64,000 nt of DNA from Siphonodentalium dalli (GCA_032622095.1 CP136064.1:44968989-45032988); one strand, 5' to 3'; positions 22,080 through 34,283 are shown, counted from the stretch's first letter. The notes: generated by a model not told the origin, from the sequence alone. Made by a program: numbers and translations.

Positions 22080-22570
22080 AATGTATTCTTGGAGATTTTT
22101 TGTACCTTACTCAATCGTACCAATAGAATCACGTATATGCTGAAATTGTAAAGTTAACGGCACCGGTGTATAATATGTTTTTGAAAATATGATAAATCGT
22201 ATCCATAGGGTCAGGACAGGCTGAAATTGTGAACTTAAAGTCACCGGTGTAATAATATGTTGTTGAAAATATAAATAATCTGATAGCCTGAAAATAATAT
22301 ATCACCCATTGGGAGCCCCATGGTGTATTCTTGGATATTTTTATTTGTACCTTACTCAATCGTACCGATAGAATCACGTAGATGCTTAAATTGTAAAGTT
22401 AATTGTTACGTTACGTTAATTGTAACGTCACCGTGTATAATATGTTTTTGAAAATGTGATAAATTGTATCGATAGAGTCAGGACAGGCTGAAATTGTAAA
22501 CTTAAAGTCACTTGTTGTTGAAAATATAAATAATTTGATAGGCTGAAAATAATGTGTAACCCATTGGGAA
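22080..22570 (+). repeat. ~245-bp tandem duplication, diverged
   Basis: GTATTCTTGGA (22084 and 22326), TACCTTACTCAATCGTACC (22103 and 22350) and CCCATTGGGA (22307 and 22560) recur in order. Each half contains two sub-blocks ending TATGTTTTTGAAAAT or TGTTGTTGAAAATATAAAT. Confidence 0.8.
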
Positions 22571-23149
22571 CCCCTGGTTTAGTGAAGTGCATTGTGGGAA
22601 GTTTAATTGTGATTCTCCTCCATCTTTATTTTCTGGAAATATCACCAAGATTTCTCCACTCGATTCTCTTAAAATGTACCCTGATCAGTCAAATTCTTTT
22701 GATAATTCTATCTAAATACATCTTAGCTACTATTCGGTCGAAAAGGGTTTAGTTTGACCAAAATGGCTATTGTCAATTTGACAAAAGCTTGTTTACAAAC
22801 TGCGTCTACAGTCTACTCGATGGTCCGGCCGTCCACTGGTCCACTCCACGCTGTAATTAGTGTAAATTTATTATCGAAAACAAATTCAATTTCTTCCATC
22901 TAAAACATAATTATGCGCTGAACTCTGTCATTTTAAGAATATAGTAGTATTACACACATACACACCAAGTTTCAGCTCAAAATATTGAAAAATGACAGTT
23001 TTATAGACATAAATCTATTTTAATGTGTTAAATTTTATCATCGAAAAAAAAAAATCATTTCTTCGATCTAAGAAATAATTAGGTGCTGTACCCTGTCATA
23101 GTTGACCGGTTCTACCTGATAATTGTGTGACAGTACAGTCGCGTTACTT
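22571..23149. other. No gene seen
   Basis: AT-rich; two similar phrases with AAATTTATTATCGAAAA and TTAAATTTTATCATCGAAAA (22866, 23030) hint at an old tandem duplication. Nothing coding recognised. Confidence 0.4.
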
Positions 23150-23880
23150 TATACGTCAACATTGGTCATTATCACTCGACAAATTTATTTCGGTCTATCG
23201 TATCAACCCTATTTCCCCCGCGTAGCCTGACTAAGTGTCTTTATCGCTCCACTAATTTGTATCATTTCATCGGTATGAATTCCATATCCAATTATCCTCA
23301 TATAACGAACCCAACCTCTAATCCCGGTCCAATTTATTTATTTCTTTCATCGGTATATAGTCATGTTACGTAATATTTTATCTTGTGCTACTTGTACTTA
23401 TATGTCTATGGTATTACTATAGTATACCGTATATGTATATCAATTGCTATTCCTTTCTATATAATCCTGGTGCCAACTATAGAGATAATTTCAGACCCCC
23501 CCCCCCCCAATTTTATATAATTGCTGCTTTAGTACAGTCACGATGCATTACATGGCAACATCGATCCTCTAATTTATGTCAGTTCATCGGTACAAACCCC
23601 TTTTTTCTCCGAGTCCATATAACCAACCCAACATCTTATAGAAGTCCATAAATGACTATTCTGGCACTATATAGAGATGAGTAAGATTCTGACACCCCCC
23701 TATTTTATAGCCTTGTTGCAACAGTAGAGTTGATATGCATAATATGTCAACATTGGTCGTTATCGCTCTACAAATTTATATCGGTTCAACCCTTAGTTCC
23801 CTGTATCGCCCACCCCTCCCTCAATTTATTTTTTCCTTTGTATTATAGTCTCGTCACATACACATTTTATCTTTTGTAAC
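23150..23880 (+). repeat. Diverged tandem blocks
   Basis: Three blocks resemble one another around GTCAACATTGGTCATTATC (23155), GGCAACATCGATCC (23553) and GTCAACATTGGTCGTTATC (23746). Each is followed by an AAATTTAT..CGGT block, and the outer two (23360, 23844) by ACGTAATATTTTATCTTGTG-like text. A C run lies at 23497-23508. Confidence 0.55.
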
Positions 23881-24071
23881 TTTTGCTTCAACGCGTCGAC
23901 ATCCGCTGCAGACAATACAAAACAGACAACATTTTGAAATGTAAGCAGGCTTCAAACTCATCTTATCCAAGAAAAACTCTGGTTACATAAGAAATTTGTG
24001 TATAAGGTGTACGCGCATTTGTTGCGTTAAAAACCAAAGGTCCCAAGTCAAGGTCCAAATCCCCAACACAC

Positions 24072-24625
24072 TGATGTGAGGTTTAACTCCATCTACATAC
24101 AGTAATGTCCAAAGTAATTGATCACTTAACCACAGCAAAATTGTGTGTATTTTTTCATGATTCTAAATCCTGAAAAATTACCCATAATTATGCTGTGGTT
24201 AAAGGGTCAATTACTTTGGGCATTACTGTAACCAATATAAGGATTTGAGGTTTAATGATAACTCAATCCTCATACAGTAATGTCCAAAGTAATTGACCAC
24301 TTGACCACAGCAGAATAATGGGTAATTTGAGGATTGTAAATGCTGAAAAAATACCCATAATTCTGTTGTGGTTAAGTGGTCAATTACTTTGGACATTACT
24401 GTAACCAATATAAGGATTTGAGGTTTAATGATAACTCAATCCTCATACCATAATGTCCAAAGTAATTGACCACTTGACCACAGCAAAATTATTGGTAAAT
24501 TTTCAGGATTTCAAATCCTGAAAAATTACCAATAATTCTGATGTGGTTAAATGGTCAATTACTTTTGGCATTACTGTAACCAATACAAGGATGTGAGGTT
24601 TAATGAGAACTCCATCCACATAACT
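24072..24625 (+). repeat. Tandem array of family B2 MITEs, ~174-bp period
   Basis: B2 copies at 24098-24230, 24273-24403 and 24446-24578 are all in register with a 42-bp linker (AAGGATTTGAGGTTTAATGA, ACTCAATCCTCATA). The linker also precedes the first copy and follows the last. The MITE plus its flank has been amplified as a unit. Confidence 0.9.
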
Positions 24626-24667
24626 AATAATTATGTGTGAAAATTAAAACAAAACAAAATAAATTCC

Positions 24668-24976
24668 ATGATGGCGTCCAATATGGACTGCCTAATTCTG
24701 CTCCAAAACATGTATATTCAATATATGGATGTTTATTGGGGGAAACCGATTATTTCAATGATATTTTCATTAACTGGGATCCAAAACCCGACTTACAGGA
24801 GCGTGCGACTGTATCTTAAGCATATGTGCATATTTAATGAGCCAACAATTGGAATCCCAACAGAGAAGATTGGCGTGGGTCCCTTGCGCGATCTGTCCAT
24901 CGAAAACTATTTAGACATCTCAAGACACGTAAGACCCAATAACTTAATATACAGAATAGATACATCTATTGCCTGA
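24668..24976 (+). other. Unassigned open frame, 102 codons
   Basis: ATG-initiated frame in non-repetitive sequence next to the B2 array, ending TGA before a family L element. Mid-frame text reads EKIGVGPLRDLSIENYLDIS. No family recognised, no clear splice sites, length within chance expectation. It could be a decayed transposon coding fragment. Confidence 0.12.
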
Positions 24977-24984
24977 GTGACGAA

Positions 24985-25270
24985 TATTTATATTTGTTAC
25001 AATGAGGTCAAATAGTTGCAAAGCCAGCACCACAATTCTTTCCCTCCATAGTAAATCTTAAAACAACTTCTAAAGAATTATTAATTCACCTTATATTTGG
25101 TATGAAGCGTCCTTGGTTAACTGGAGTTCAGATTTGTTAACATCACGTCACCAAGTTAATTACTTGCGAAGCCACAGCCATAACTATTTCCCTCCATAGT
25201 AATTCTCAAAACAACTTCTTAAGAACAATTGACCAGGTCAGTCACGCAATTATTGGAAGAGCCACGGTCA
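24985..25270 (+). repeat. Family L element, interior monomers
   Basis: Two monomers share ATTTCCCTCCATAGTAA and AAAACAACTTCT (25033-25075, 25190-25220). The same phrases occur at 53424-53770 and 54296-54580. The AGCTCACCTGAG start is missing here. Confidence 0.65.
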
Positions 25271-25599
25271 ATCATTTTTTTAAAAACCAAATGTTACATT
25301 TAAATTATTGCTTTATTTAACCCAAAAAAAAAATGAGAAAATTAACTTTTACTACTTGCTAAATTTTATCTTTTAATTATTTCATTTAAATTTTAGTATT
25401 TACAGTATACTATGTCCAAGTCTTTATAATCTGTTGAGTGACCCCAGTCTGGAGTAAACAACATACCCACATATAAAAAAATAGTGGGCCTGACGACCTT
25501 TCGTTCAGTTTTCATTTCCCAAACCCGGGATTCCTTGTAATTACCGCCAATCAAAACTTAGCTCCAAGATATGTGTGCCCCAATAAAAAAACTAGTAAC

Positions 25600-26400
25600 A
25601 TGTCACGTGCTCTCGGTGTGGAAATTCCGAAGGTGTGGCTAAATGTTGTTAAAATAGTATCCATGACGTCATGTTATACCGGAAGAGAAATTCACAAATC
25701 GACAAATAAAGTAGATTGTTGACGAGCGGTCGAAAGTTTAAAATCAAGAATCACCGGAATTTGGATTGCAGGCAACTGTAATTAGGGTACAACTGGCCAA
25801 TCTTTGGAGCTAATAATACGGCTGTGTAAGGTCGGGAGGGTTTCGGTGGGGTTGGTGGTAGAATTGTGTTGCTCTACGCTCGTTTTGGCTGCGGTGGTAC
25901 TACTGCCGGTACTGGGGAACTGATAGATCGTTTTGTTATGTCATTTAACTTTTTTTTAGTTATGTAGTTGTTTTAGCAGATAGTCCCGACATTCATGTAT
26001 TTTTGATTCGTGGCCGTTGATTTGTGTTATTTTTTGACAACATGGGCGACAAATCGCCTGGCCAAGCTAAAAAATAATTCGTTCTGAGTCCAACAGATCC
26101 ACATAAATTGACATTTTTTATAATTTCAAGAAGATCTGTCTTAGTTATTGTACATATTATCCCGGAAGCTAGCTGTTTCCCTTTATTGTCCGTCAGTAAA
26201 ACAACCGCCGAACGAAAATTCACAAAACCCTGCAACTATTAATTCCGATTCTTAGAATCGGCTTCACAGGGTTGAAGCGGCCATGATGGCACTGGCACGT
26301 GACCATGTTTACGCCTGTCAATCACAACTAATTTCAGATTTATATTTAGTGCCGTGTGACGTAATTTGGGGGAAGCCCACAACCGTTCAGAAATGAAAAG
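25600..26400. promoter_or_regulatory. Candidate promoter / 5' exon region
   Basis: A non-repetitive, CpG-containing stretch holds CACGTG (25604, 26296), TGACGTCA (25664-25671), CCGGAAG (25679-25685) and TGACGTAA near 26357. These are known CREB, ETS and bHLH-ZIP sites. A GTAAGG donor at 25826 could close a plus-strand non-coding exon. The gene at 39 kb needs an upstream 5' exon, so this is one possibility; a minus-strand gene is another. Motif presence alone is weak evidence. Confidence 0.25.
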
Positions 26401-27452
26401 TTGATGGGAATGCAATAGACTCAGTATCAGTATGAATCTGAGTGTATGTTTACATAGACTGGAGTGACCCCACAGTCGTTTACTTTGTTAGTAATAATTT
26501 GAAGGATTACTTGTTTAAACGCAATTGTTATCAAAATATTTTATGTATTTTTTATAATTTCTATTTATATGTAATACTATAATCTTGGTGGCGTTACCAT
26601 TTCTGACTATGATTTTCTTGTTACATTTGCTATGTGGTGGCAGTGGTCAGACAGGATACCGAGGGGACTGAAAAGTGTGGTTGCAGTGTGTTTATTTCAA
26701 AGCATGTTCCAATTATTAATTATTGCACACAAATTTTTCTGAGAAACATCTGGTTTTGCATATAAATTATTTCACTTTAAAGTAACACAAAATATATTTC
26801 TAATAAAAATTGTTGTAATGTTCTATAAATAACGAATTTTCTGTCCCAGGTCAAGGAAAATCAAGAAAATAGTGATTTCCTATTGACAGCTACAACTTAG
26901 AAGCTATTGTTTACTTGCCTCTCTGGCTCAAAATTATTATTTCATACCCCGAATCTACTGTGCCAAGACGGGGGACATATAACGTTCAGACAGTAAAATG
27001 ATTTGCTCATTTATTACAAACAGTTCTATATCTTCGGGTCGTCAGTATGGCATCTCCTAGTTGCGTTCGTCTTCCTGTCGTCTGTGTGAATCGGGGTCTT
27101 CTCGTGTCTTCATAAGTTGAGTGCGTCTTCCTGTTGTGTCTGTACGTGTATTGGCACACTACACAGAAAGTTCAGGGAAGAGATACAGTGTACATGTACA
27201 CCATTTTTAACTCATCCATGTCTTTATCCTGCACAAAAGGAACTTGGCCATTAGTTCATATGCACTGGGTATACCATATACTATATGCACTCCACCTGTA
27301 GAGATTTATCAATCACCTGATAGCCACTCCATCAATAGTTAAGTTACAGCTGCCAGATTAGTGTAAACACTTCCAGGATATTCAAAAGAACTATCTCATT
27401 CACAAAACCCATTTAGTGTAATTATGCCTGGTTGTTCAATGTTCCTCTGTTA
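26401..27452. other. No gene seen
   Basis: AT-rich sequence; the GT-rich piece at 27035-27150 has several TCTTCCTGT repeats. No recognised element. Confidence 0.4.
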
Positions 27453-27843
27453 GATCATGCCATGAATCTCTACTCTGGCTGTGCATGTACACTGCAGAGA
27501 TCATAATCACAAGTTGAAAACCTGGGAACTTTTTGATGTTCTGATGGACAACTTTACAACATTGAAAAAACAACACAAGTAATATATTACTAAATTAATA
27601 CCTGTTCCCTTATAATGTATTTCACAGTAGGTGAAGGTCCCAGCTCCATATTGCATGATTAAGGTTAACGACTTTTTGAGCCAATTTTGCTTTGCTCCCT
27701 TACAATCATAGAATTTTTCCCAAGCAATCAATTCAACCTGCAAAATCTGCTCACAGAAGTCGCTTAAATCATGCAATATGGCATTGGAACCACCCCTACT
27801 GTGAAATAGATTATCAGAGAACAAGCATTAACAAAGAAATATG
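27453..27843. mobile_element. Family G inverted-repeat element, partial
   Basis: Begins GATCATGCCATGAATCTCTA, then AACCTGGGAACTTTTTGATG, TTTCACAGTAGGTGAAGGTC and the mirrored AATCATGCAATATGGCATTG. The outer right arm is missing. The 105- and 85-residue frames here are arm translations. Confidence 0.65.
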
Positions 27844-28187
27844 TCCCCCTCCCCCACTCAATTACCACAGCACTGTATCCCCAATATTAACACACACACA
27901 CACCCACTACATTCATTTCATATATTTATATAGCTTTTTGGCGATTTAATTATTCCCATAAATAAGCTGAGTGTATTCTTAGTTTCTTAGTTATTTTCAC
28001 AAAATCTTCCTAGAATTTGAGACTCACCCATGCTGTACATTAAGTCAGACCAATATAAGATTTTCAAGCACTTAGCAACAATAATGTGATCAATATAAAT
28101 AACTGCATGCTCAATTATTCTGCTGAACTATTTTAGTGATTAGGTCAACAATTTGTGATGGAAATATGTAACGTAAATATATAATAA

Positions 28188-29384
28188 CTAGCCGATGAGC
28201 CCGACGTTGTCCGGGCTCTTCAAAAACCAAATTTCAAGTCGATAGCTCCACCCGTTTCGAGATCTGGTCTGCGCATGCGCGAAGCTGGCGTCGCACGGGC
28301 TCGGCGACCCGATAAAATTTGTATCCGGGGCAAGATACATTCACATAGCAAATTTCAAGTCGATAGCTCCACCCGTTTCCGAGATCTTGTCTGCGCATGC
28401 GCGAAGCGGGCGCCACACGGGCTCGCCAATACGACAACGTCGACCGCCTGGTCAAACTACACACACGTACCCTTAGTTTCGTCCCGATCGGTTGAAATCC
28501 CCCCTTCCCTTCCTATGAAAGACAGCACAACACGCATTTTTTTTTTTTCATGAATTAATTCATGGTACCCCGTCCCTCAAAGACTGACCCGATGAAAAAT
28601 TCCCCTGTTCCTAGGACATATATGACACAACAACCCATTCTGCCTTTTTAATCGAGATAATTGCATTCCGCGTTTCTTTTTTCATCCGTATTTTATGCAT
28701 GGGTAGCCTCCGAATATGGTCAATATAAAGATCGTTGATGCCTTAACCCCCGAAGTGGCGTTTGCAGTGATTTTGATGATTTGGAGTGGAGAATCGGTGC
28801 TCAGAGCTTGTCCAAAATGCGACGTCGACAATCCCCGTGGTTTTGTACACTTATATACGAAATTTGGTCTTGATCGGTGCAGCCGTTTTCGATTCTATAA
28901 AGGACATACAGACACAAACCAAATTTCAAGTCGATAGCTCTACCCGTTTTCGAGATCTCGTCTGCGCATGCGCGAAGCTGGCGTCGCACGGGCTCGGCGA
29001 CCCGATAAAATTCGTATCCGGGGCAAGATACATTCACATAGCAAATTTCAAGTCGATAGCTCCACCCGTTTCCGAGATCTCGTCTGCGCATGCGCGAAGC
29101 TGGCGTCGCACGGGCTCGGCGACCCGATAAAATTCGTATCCGGGGCAAGATACATTCACATAGCAAATTTCAAGTCGATAGCTCCACCCGTTTCCGAGAT
29201 CTCGTCTGCGCATGCGCGAAGCGGGCGCCGCACGGGCTCGCCAATACGACAACGACGACCGCCTGGTCAAACTACACACACGTACCAAGTTTCGTCCCAA
29301 TCGGTCGAGAATCGTAGATTTGTATTAATGACAGACAGACAGACAGACAAACAAACAAACAGAGGTCTTCAAAATATATATGAG
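28188..29384 (+). repeat. GC-rich family S element with 122-bp tandem units, copy 1
   Basis: Starts CTAGCCGATGAGCCCGACGT and ends with a (GACA)n(AACA)n tract then GAGGTCTTCAAAATATATAT. Units of 122 bp begin AAATTTCAAGTCGATAGCTC (28229, 28351; 28922, 29044, 29166), with TCTGCGCATGCGCGAAGC inside. The middle part (28540-28920) is unrelated to the units. The structure resembles a non-LTR tail or SINE-like element; class uncertain. Confidence 0.75.
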
Positions 29385-29928
29385 ACTAGCCGATGAGCCC
29401 GACGTTGTCCGGGCGATGTTGTCCGGGCTATTCAAAAACCAAATTTCAAGACGATAGCTATTCAAAAACCTAATTTCAAGTCGATAGCTCCACCCGTTTC
29501 CGAGATCTGGTCTGCGCATGCGCGAAACTGGCGTCGCACGGGCTCGGTGACCCGATAAATTTCGTATCCGGGGCAAGATACATTCACATAGCAAATTTCA
29601 AGTCGATAGCTCCACCCGTTTCCGAGATCTCGTCTGCGCATGCGCGAAGCTGGCGTCGCACGGGCTCGGCGACCCGATAAAATTCGCATCCGGGGCAAGA
29701 TACATTCACATAGCAAATTTGAAGTCGATAGCTCCACCCGTTTCCGAGATCTCGTCTGCGCATGCGCTGCACGGGCGCCGCACGGGCTCGCCAATACGAC
29801 AACGTTCACCGCCTGGTCAAACTACACACACGTACCAAGTTTCGTCCCGATCGGTCGAGAATCGTAGATTTGTATCAATGACAGACAGACAAACAAACAA
29901 ACAGAGGTCTTCAAAATATATATGAGAT
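29385..29928 (+). repeat. Family S element, copy 2, head to tail
   Basis: Repeats the CTAGCCGATGAGCCCGACGT head directly after the tail of copy 1, with 122-bp units at about 29475, 29597 and 29719 and the same tail (GACAGACAGACAAACAAACA, GAGGTCTTCAAAATATATAT). Confidence 0.8.
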
Positions 29929-30059
29929 AAAGACTGCATCTTAAAACATTTGTATGGTTTTGACATGCTGCTCTTAGATTTTAAAGGGACATGATTGGTT
30001 GAACCTCCAAATTATATTTACATCTAATATGTATGTTATTTAACATGAGGAATATTATT

Positions 30060-30670
30060 ATGCCCCCGATCTCCGATGGAGATTTGGGGGTATATAGTGG
30101 AGCCCTCCGTCCGTCCTTCCGTCCTTCCGTCCGTACGAACGTTTCAACTCATAACTTTGGTTTCAACTCATAACTTTGGTTTCGCTAACTCAATTCAGTT
30201 GATCTTTGGTATGCTAATAGACCAGCCAGGGGGGACAAGATTTCCTCATAACTGCGGTTTCGTCCGCCCATTTTTTCCAGAGTTACGCCCCTTTTTGGAC
30301 TTAGAAAATTCATTTTTCTGTGGCATACGAACGTTTCAACTCATAACTTTGGTTTCGCTAATTCAATTCAGTTGATCTTTGGTATGCCAATAGACCAGCC
30401 GGGGGGACAAGATTTCCCCATAGCCGTGGTTTCGTCCGCCCATTTTTTCAAGAGTCCTTTTTGGACTTAGAAAATTCAGGTTTTCTGCTACTTTTTTTGG
30501 TTTCCAGATGATAACTTGATTTTGGATTGTTTATTTTTTTTGTGTATTACCAATATCTCAATACAGGTCAAGGTAAAATTTTGGTTCAATCGGATAGTTT
30601 TTGTGAGAGTTATGACCCTTTTTCGACTTAAAAAATTCAGTTTTTTTTTTAGAAAATACAGTTTTCCTTC
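30060..30670 (+). repeat. Family J dispersed element with internal duplication
   Basis: Head TGCCCCCGATCTCC / GGAGATTTGGGGG forms a hairpin, followed by a CCGTCCGTCCTTCCGTCC tract. A ~195-bp block with ACGAACGTTTCAACTCATAA and CCAATAGACCAGCC occurs twice (about 30135 and 30327); the first has an extra partial repeat. Layout resembles family R (hairpin, CCGTC tract, diverged monomers). Confidence 0.7.
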
Positions 30671-30834
30671 TATTATTGTGGCACCAGACCAAATTTGAAA
30701 CTAATATAGAACAACATGTGGCATTTTTATAGCGCTTAACCAGAAAATTCTGTGCTCAGAAAAGAAAGTTCTGACCAGGCCTCAAGTTTGGTCAAAATGT
30801 TACCTGGTAGGCTACATTCTTGGTACATTCTCTG

Positions 30835-31095
30835 ACCTAAGCTGTTCAATTTTCATCCAAATCTATATTCATTAATACCTTGGTTTAAACCATCATTGTA
30901 TATAAACACTTACCAGGTTCTCTGACCTTCTTAAGCTGTTCCAATTTTCATCACAATCTATATTCATTGTATATTCATTAATACTAGTACCTTGGTTTAA
31001 ACCTACCTTAAGCAGTTCAATTTTCATCCAAATCTATATTCATTAATACCTTGGTTTAAATCATCATTGTATATCAAACACTTACCAGGTGTCAT
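30835..31095 (+). repeat. Three tandem units of ~85-90 bp
   Basis: TTCAATTTTCATCCAAATC (or TTCCAATTTTCATCACAATC), CTATATTCATTAATAC and ACCTTGGTTTAAA recur at about 30845, 30940 and 31015. Confidence 0.85.
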
Positions 31096-31351
31096 TTGCC
31101 ATGACCACTTCTTATGCATTTCCACTGATTGTACACTTGGGGGGGGGGTGCACTTGTTGTTTAAAAAATACTTATGGCCTGGTTGAAATTTTTCAGGCCA
31201 ATCAGAATATTCTGGTCATGAAAAAACGACGATGAAAAAAAGGAACATTTTTGTAACTGGCATCAAAGGTGTAATGTCTATGACTTCAGCAGTATAAATA
31301 GTCTTTCGGAGACATATACTATCCATATAAATTTAAAAAAAATTATTTATG

Positions 31352-31461
31352 AGAGAGAGCTTTCCGATGAATGGCAACAAGCCATATTTATGACTAAATC
31401 CTGAAAAATTACCCATGCTTCTGCTGTGGTTAAGGAGTCGATTATTTTGGGCATTACTGTA
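31352..31461. mobile_element. Family B, solitary right arm
   Basis: From GAGAGCTTTCCGATGAATGG to TTGGGCATTACTG-TA. No left arm precedes it. Confidence 0.8.
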
Positions 31462-31943
31462 CCGGGTAGCTGGATGGGAGAATTAATTTAGTATAGAAAG
31501 GGTTAAAATGCCCCTCCCATTTCTGGGCCCAGCAGATTCCAGCAACTCCATGATAAACTATGAGTGCACATATGTGTGTCAGTATGTCAGATATATAACA
31601 GAAAACATCATCTCATTCATGCTAGCTGCCAATATGAATCATCAGTATGAGCTAGTTTACTGCGTCACTTAGGCCACAACAATAATATTGCCTGGTTCAG
31701 GAACATTTGGGTTGGAAAAAAAAGTAGAACTAAACAATGGTAATCTGTTCAATGATTTCACAGGTTTTTTTAATACGATCTGTTATACTCATATTATAAA
31801 AATAAACTACATGTATAGTATAATTCGTATAGAACTGGATAGAACTGTGTATGCATGTATAATGGAAAAGAAACAACTCGATAAAGCAAAAGATTAGAAA
31901 CTCGATCTAGCTGCTATCAACTATTTTCTTCATATTTTAATTA

Positions 31944-32701
31944 TTAACCCTTTACCCAACAGAACGGGCCTGTGCCAATGCATTCTCTTATATATGCGAG
32001 TCGACCATAGGTCGCCTCGCATATAAAGAGAATGCATTGGCTTAACACATATTAAAAATGATAAAATTGTCAAAGAATGTAGAAAAATATTATAAAAAAT
32101 GTTAAAAAATATAACAAAAAATTATAAAATTGTTAAAGAATGTAAGAAAAAGTGGTAAAAAGTGTTAAAAAAAGATTGGCTGCTATGAAGTTTGCTGCCA
32201 TGCTGTGTCATTAACCCTTTCATGACGGGAGCTGACCTAGTGCAGCATTAAAGGCACAGATGGCCTTCGTGGTGGGTATGCTGTTAAAATAGTCACACCC
32301 GTTAACCCTTTACCCAACAGAACGGCCCTGTGCCAATGCATTCTCTTATATATGCGAGTTGACCATAGGTCGCCTCGCATATATAAGAGAATGCATTGGC
32401 TTAACACATTAAAAATTATAAAATTGTTAAAGAATGTAAGAAAAAATGGTAAAAAGTGTTAAAAAAAGATTTTTTTTAGGCCAATGCATTCTCTTATATA
32501 TGCGAGGCGACCTATGGTCGACTCGCATATATAAGAGAATGCATTGGCACAGGGCATAACTGTAACCATCACAATGTGGTCAATGAACCGGTTCCAATGA
32601 TATCCATATTTGTATGGTGTTATTGAGACAGACCGAAGATATTTTAGGCTGTTGAAGCTTTATTTGGGCGTTTTTGGCCGTTTTGTTGGGTAAAGGGTTA
32701 A
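31944..32701 (+). mobile_element. Composite C1 structure, TTAA at both ends
   Basis: The left end is a C1 start (TTAA-CCCTTTACCCAAC, one hairpin at about 31972-32041, extended A-rich linker). At 32176 it jumps to a copy of 15203-15721: C2 left block (TTAA 32211), D left block, then a complete C1 ending AAAGGG-TTAA at 32698-32701. The whole is bounded by TTAA C1 termini. Confidence 0.85.
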
Positions 32702-33137
32702 GGACTATTGATACTCAATTTTTGGGAAATACTGGATAATCGTCGATGTAAAGAAAATTTTTGAATAACCATCACCATTATGTGCCTTTTGGCTATTTAA
32801 TATCAGTTTAGATAATTTTCTGAATAAATCTATAACTTTATGCCCAAATTTGCAGTCTCCAGTTTCAAGTTGCCTACATGTACATGTATCTCTGAGGTAA
32901 ACATGTGAAAATCTTTATATTAAATTTTTTTGTTTTTTTTTTACAGAGAATTTTTTTGTCAATACTACCAGTATAAATAAAGTCCTCAATTATTATGAGC
33001 GAAGTATGGTAAAATGAAATATTTAACTGTTCATTTCTTTTAAAAGTGACTGTTGCAGTAAATAGTCTTGTGTTGCCAGTTTTCAAGGCATGCTACTACT
33101 TCCTGCTCTATAATTTGAGTACATGTATCTGTAGTCC
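32702..33137. other. No gene seen
   Basis: AT-rich, T and A tracts at 32925-32945. No recognised element. Confidence 0.4.
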
Positions 33138-33409
33138 TTAACCCTTTCAGTGCCAGGGGCCGATCTCATCGGCCCCAATTAACGGTCTGTAAAATCGGCC
33201 CTAAAAAAATAAAAAAAAATAAAAAAAAATTTATTTAAAAAAAATTATTAAAATTGTAAAAAATTGTAAAAAATAATAACAAATGATGAAAAATTGTTAG
33301 GCCAATGCATTCTCTTATATATGCGAGGCGACCTATGGTCGACTCGCATATATAAGAGAATGCATTGGCACAGGGTATATGGGTTGATACAAAAATCGGA
33401 CCTGGTTAA
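33138..33409. mobile_element. Family C3 MITE with hairpin cassette
   Basis: TTAA-CCCTTTCAGTGCCAGG, GGCCGATCTCATCGGCCC, an A-rich interior, one hairpin cassette (about 33299-33368), then AAAAATCGGACCTGG-TTAA. The last few bases of the right terminus are deleted relative to 44057-44272. Confidence 0.82.
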
Positions 33410-34283
33410 AGACATATTATGTACTTGTTCGGGTGCGTGAAACTGATAAGTTAGTATTCAAGCGTTATTACAACTACAGGAATGTAACTTTCTACTAACA
33501 TGGCCGAAAATTTGAAGCAAATCGACTGTACCACTCCGTAGTAAACATCGCCAGAACTACGCTCAATTGTAAATATTTACTATTCGATTCGGGATGCATC
33601 TATCGGCGATAAACTAATTAAAATGATTTCACCATCGAGAGTCATTTCATTTAATTCACATATAAGAATGACGGTTTGTGTTGTCAATTTGGATATACTA
33701 TTTGTAAAAATTACTACTTTGAACAAGATTATTCTCCATTTCTATTTGATCACCATACTGGGGTGTTTCACATCACTTTAAATCAACATGAATGTAAGCA
33801 AATCAAGTATATTTTTAAACAATATTGAAAAACAAGTTGTTGGATTGGTTCCTAAGCCACTCTTTTAAATCACTGTTGCCTGATCCCTGCACTACTCATT
33901 CTGTATACATTCAAACATAGCAGGTCTAATTAGCTTGATATTATGGTCTGTCTGACATCAGGGCTGGCATCATAAGTCTACTTAGATTATCCCCCCTTAT
34001 CAACGGATCACTTAATATTTATTTCCTGGGGTTGAGTGCACTCTATCTATCATCTGGTCTTGTTCTTCCCCGCTTCCTGGGGTCAGAGTGCGCAGTGCAC
34101 GATGAATCATCCGCCCTGTGTTCAATTTAATGATCCCCTTTTCCAATCATCACTTTAATATAAAAATAACATCAGTATATACCAAGTATCCATGCAGTAC
34201 TGGTAGTTAAATTTAAAGTGTCTCAAGCCATTAAAGGGAGTCATGGTCTTCGAAGTGGGTTCATGCCTATATAACATTCTTTT
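33410..34283. other. No gene seen
   Basis: Unique-looking sequence with neither a supported frame nor a recognised repeat. Confidence 0.4.

Noticed and set aside
25993-26235. 80-codon minus frame starting at 26235
   Set aside because: Initiates at TTG, not ATG, with no convincing splice sites; mentioned only as part of the candidate promoter region.
27507-27824. 105-residue minus frame resembling the one at 56916-57191
   Set aside because: Similarity is due to the family G inverted repeat; no independent coding evidence.
28275-29867. Many overlapping Arg/Ala-rich frames (up to 142 codons) on both strands
   Set aside because: All arise from the 122-bp GC-rich tandem units and their frame rotation.
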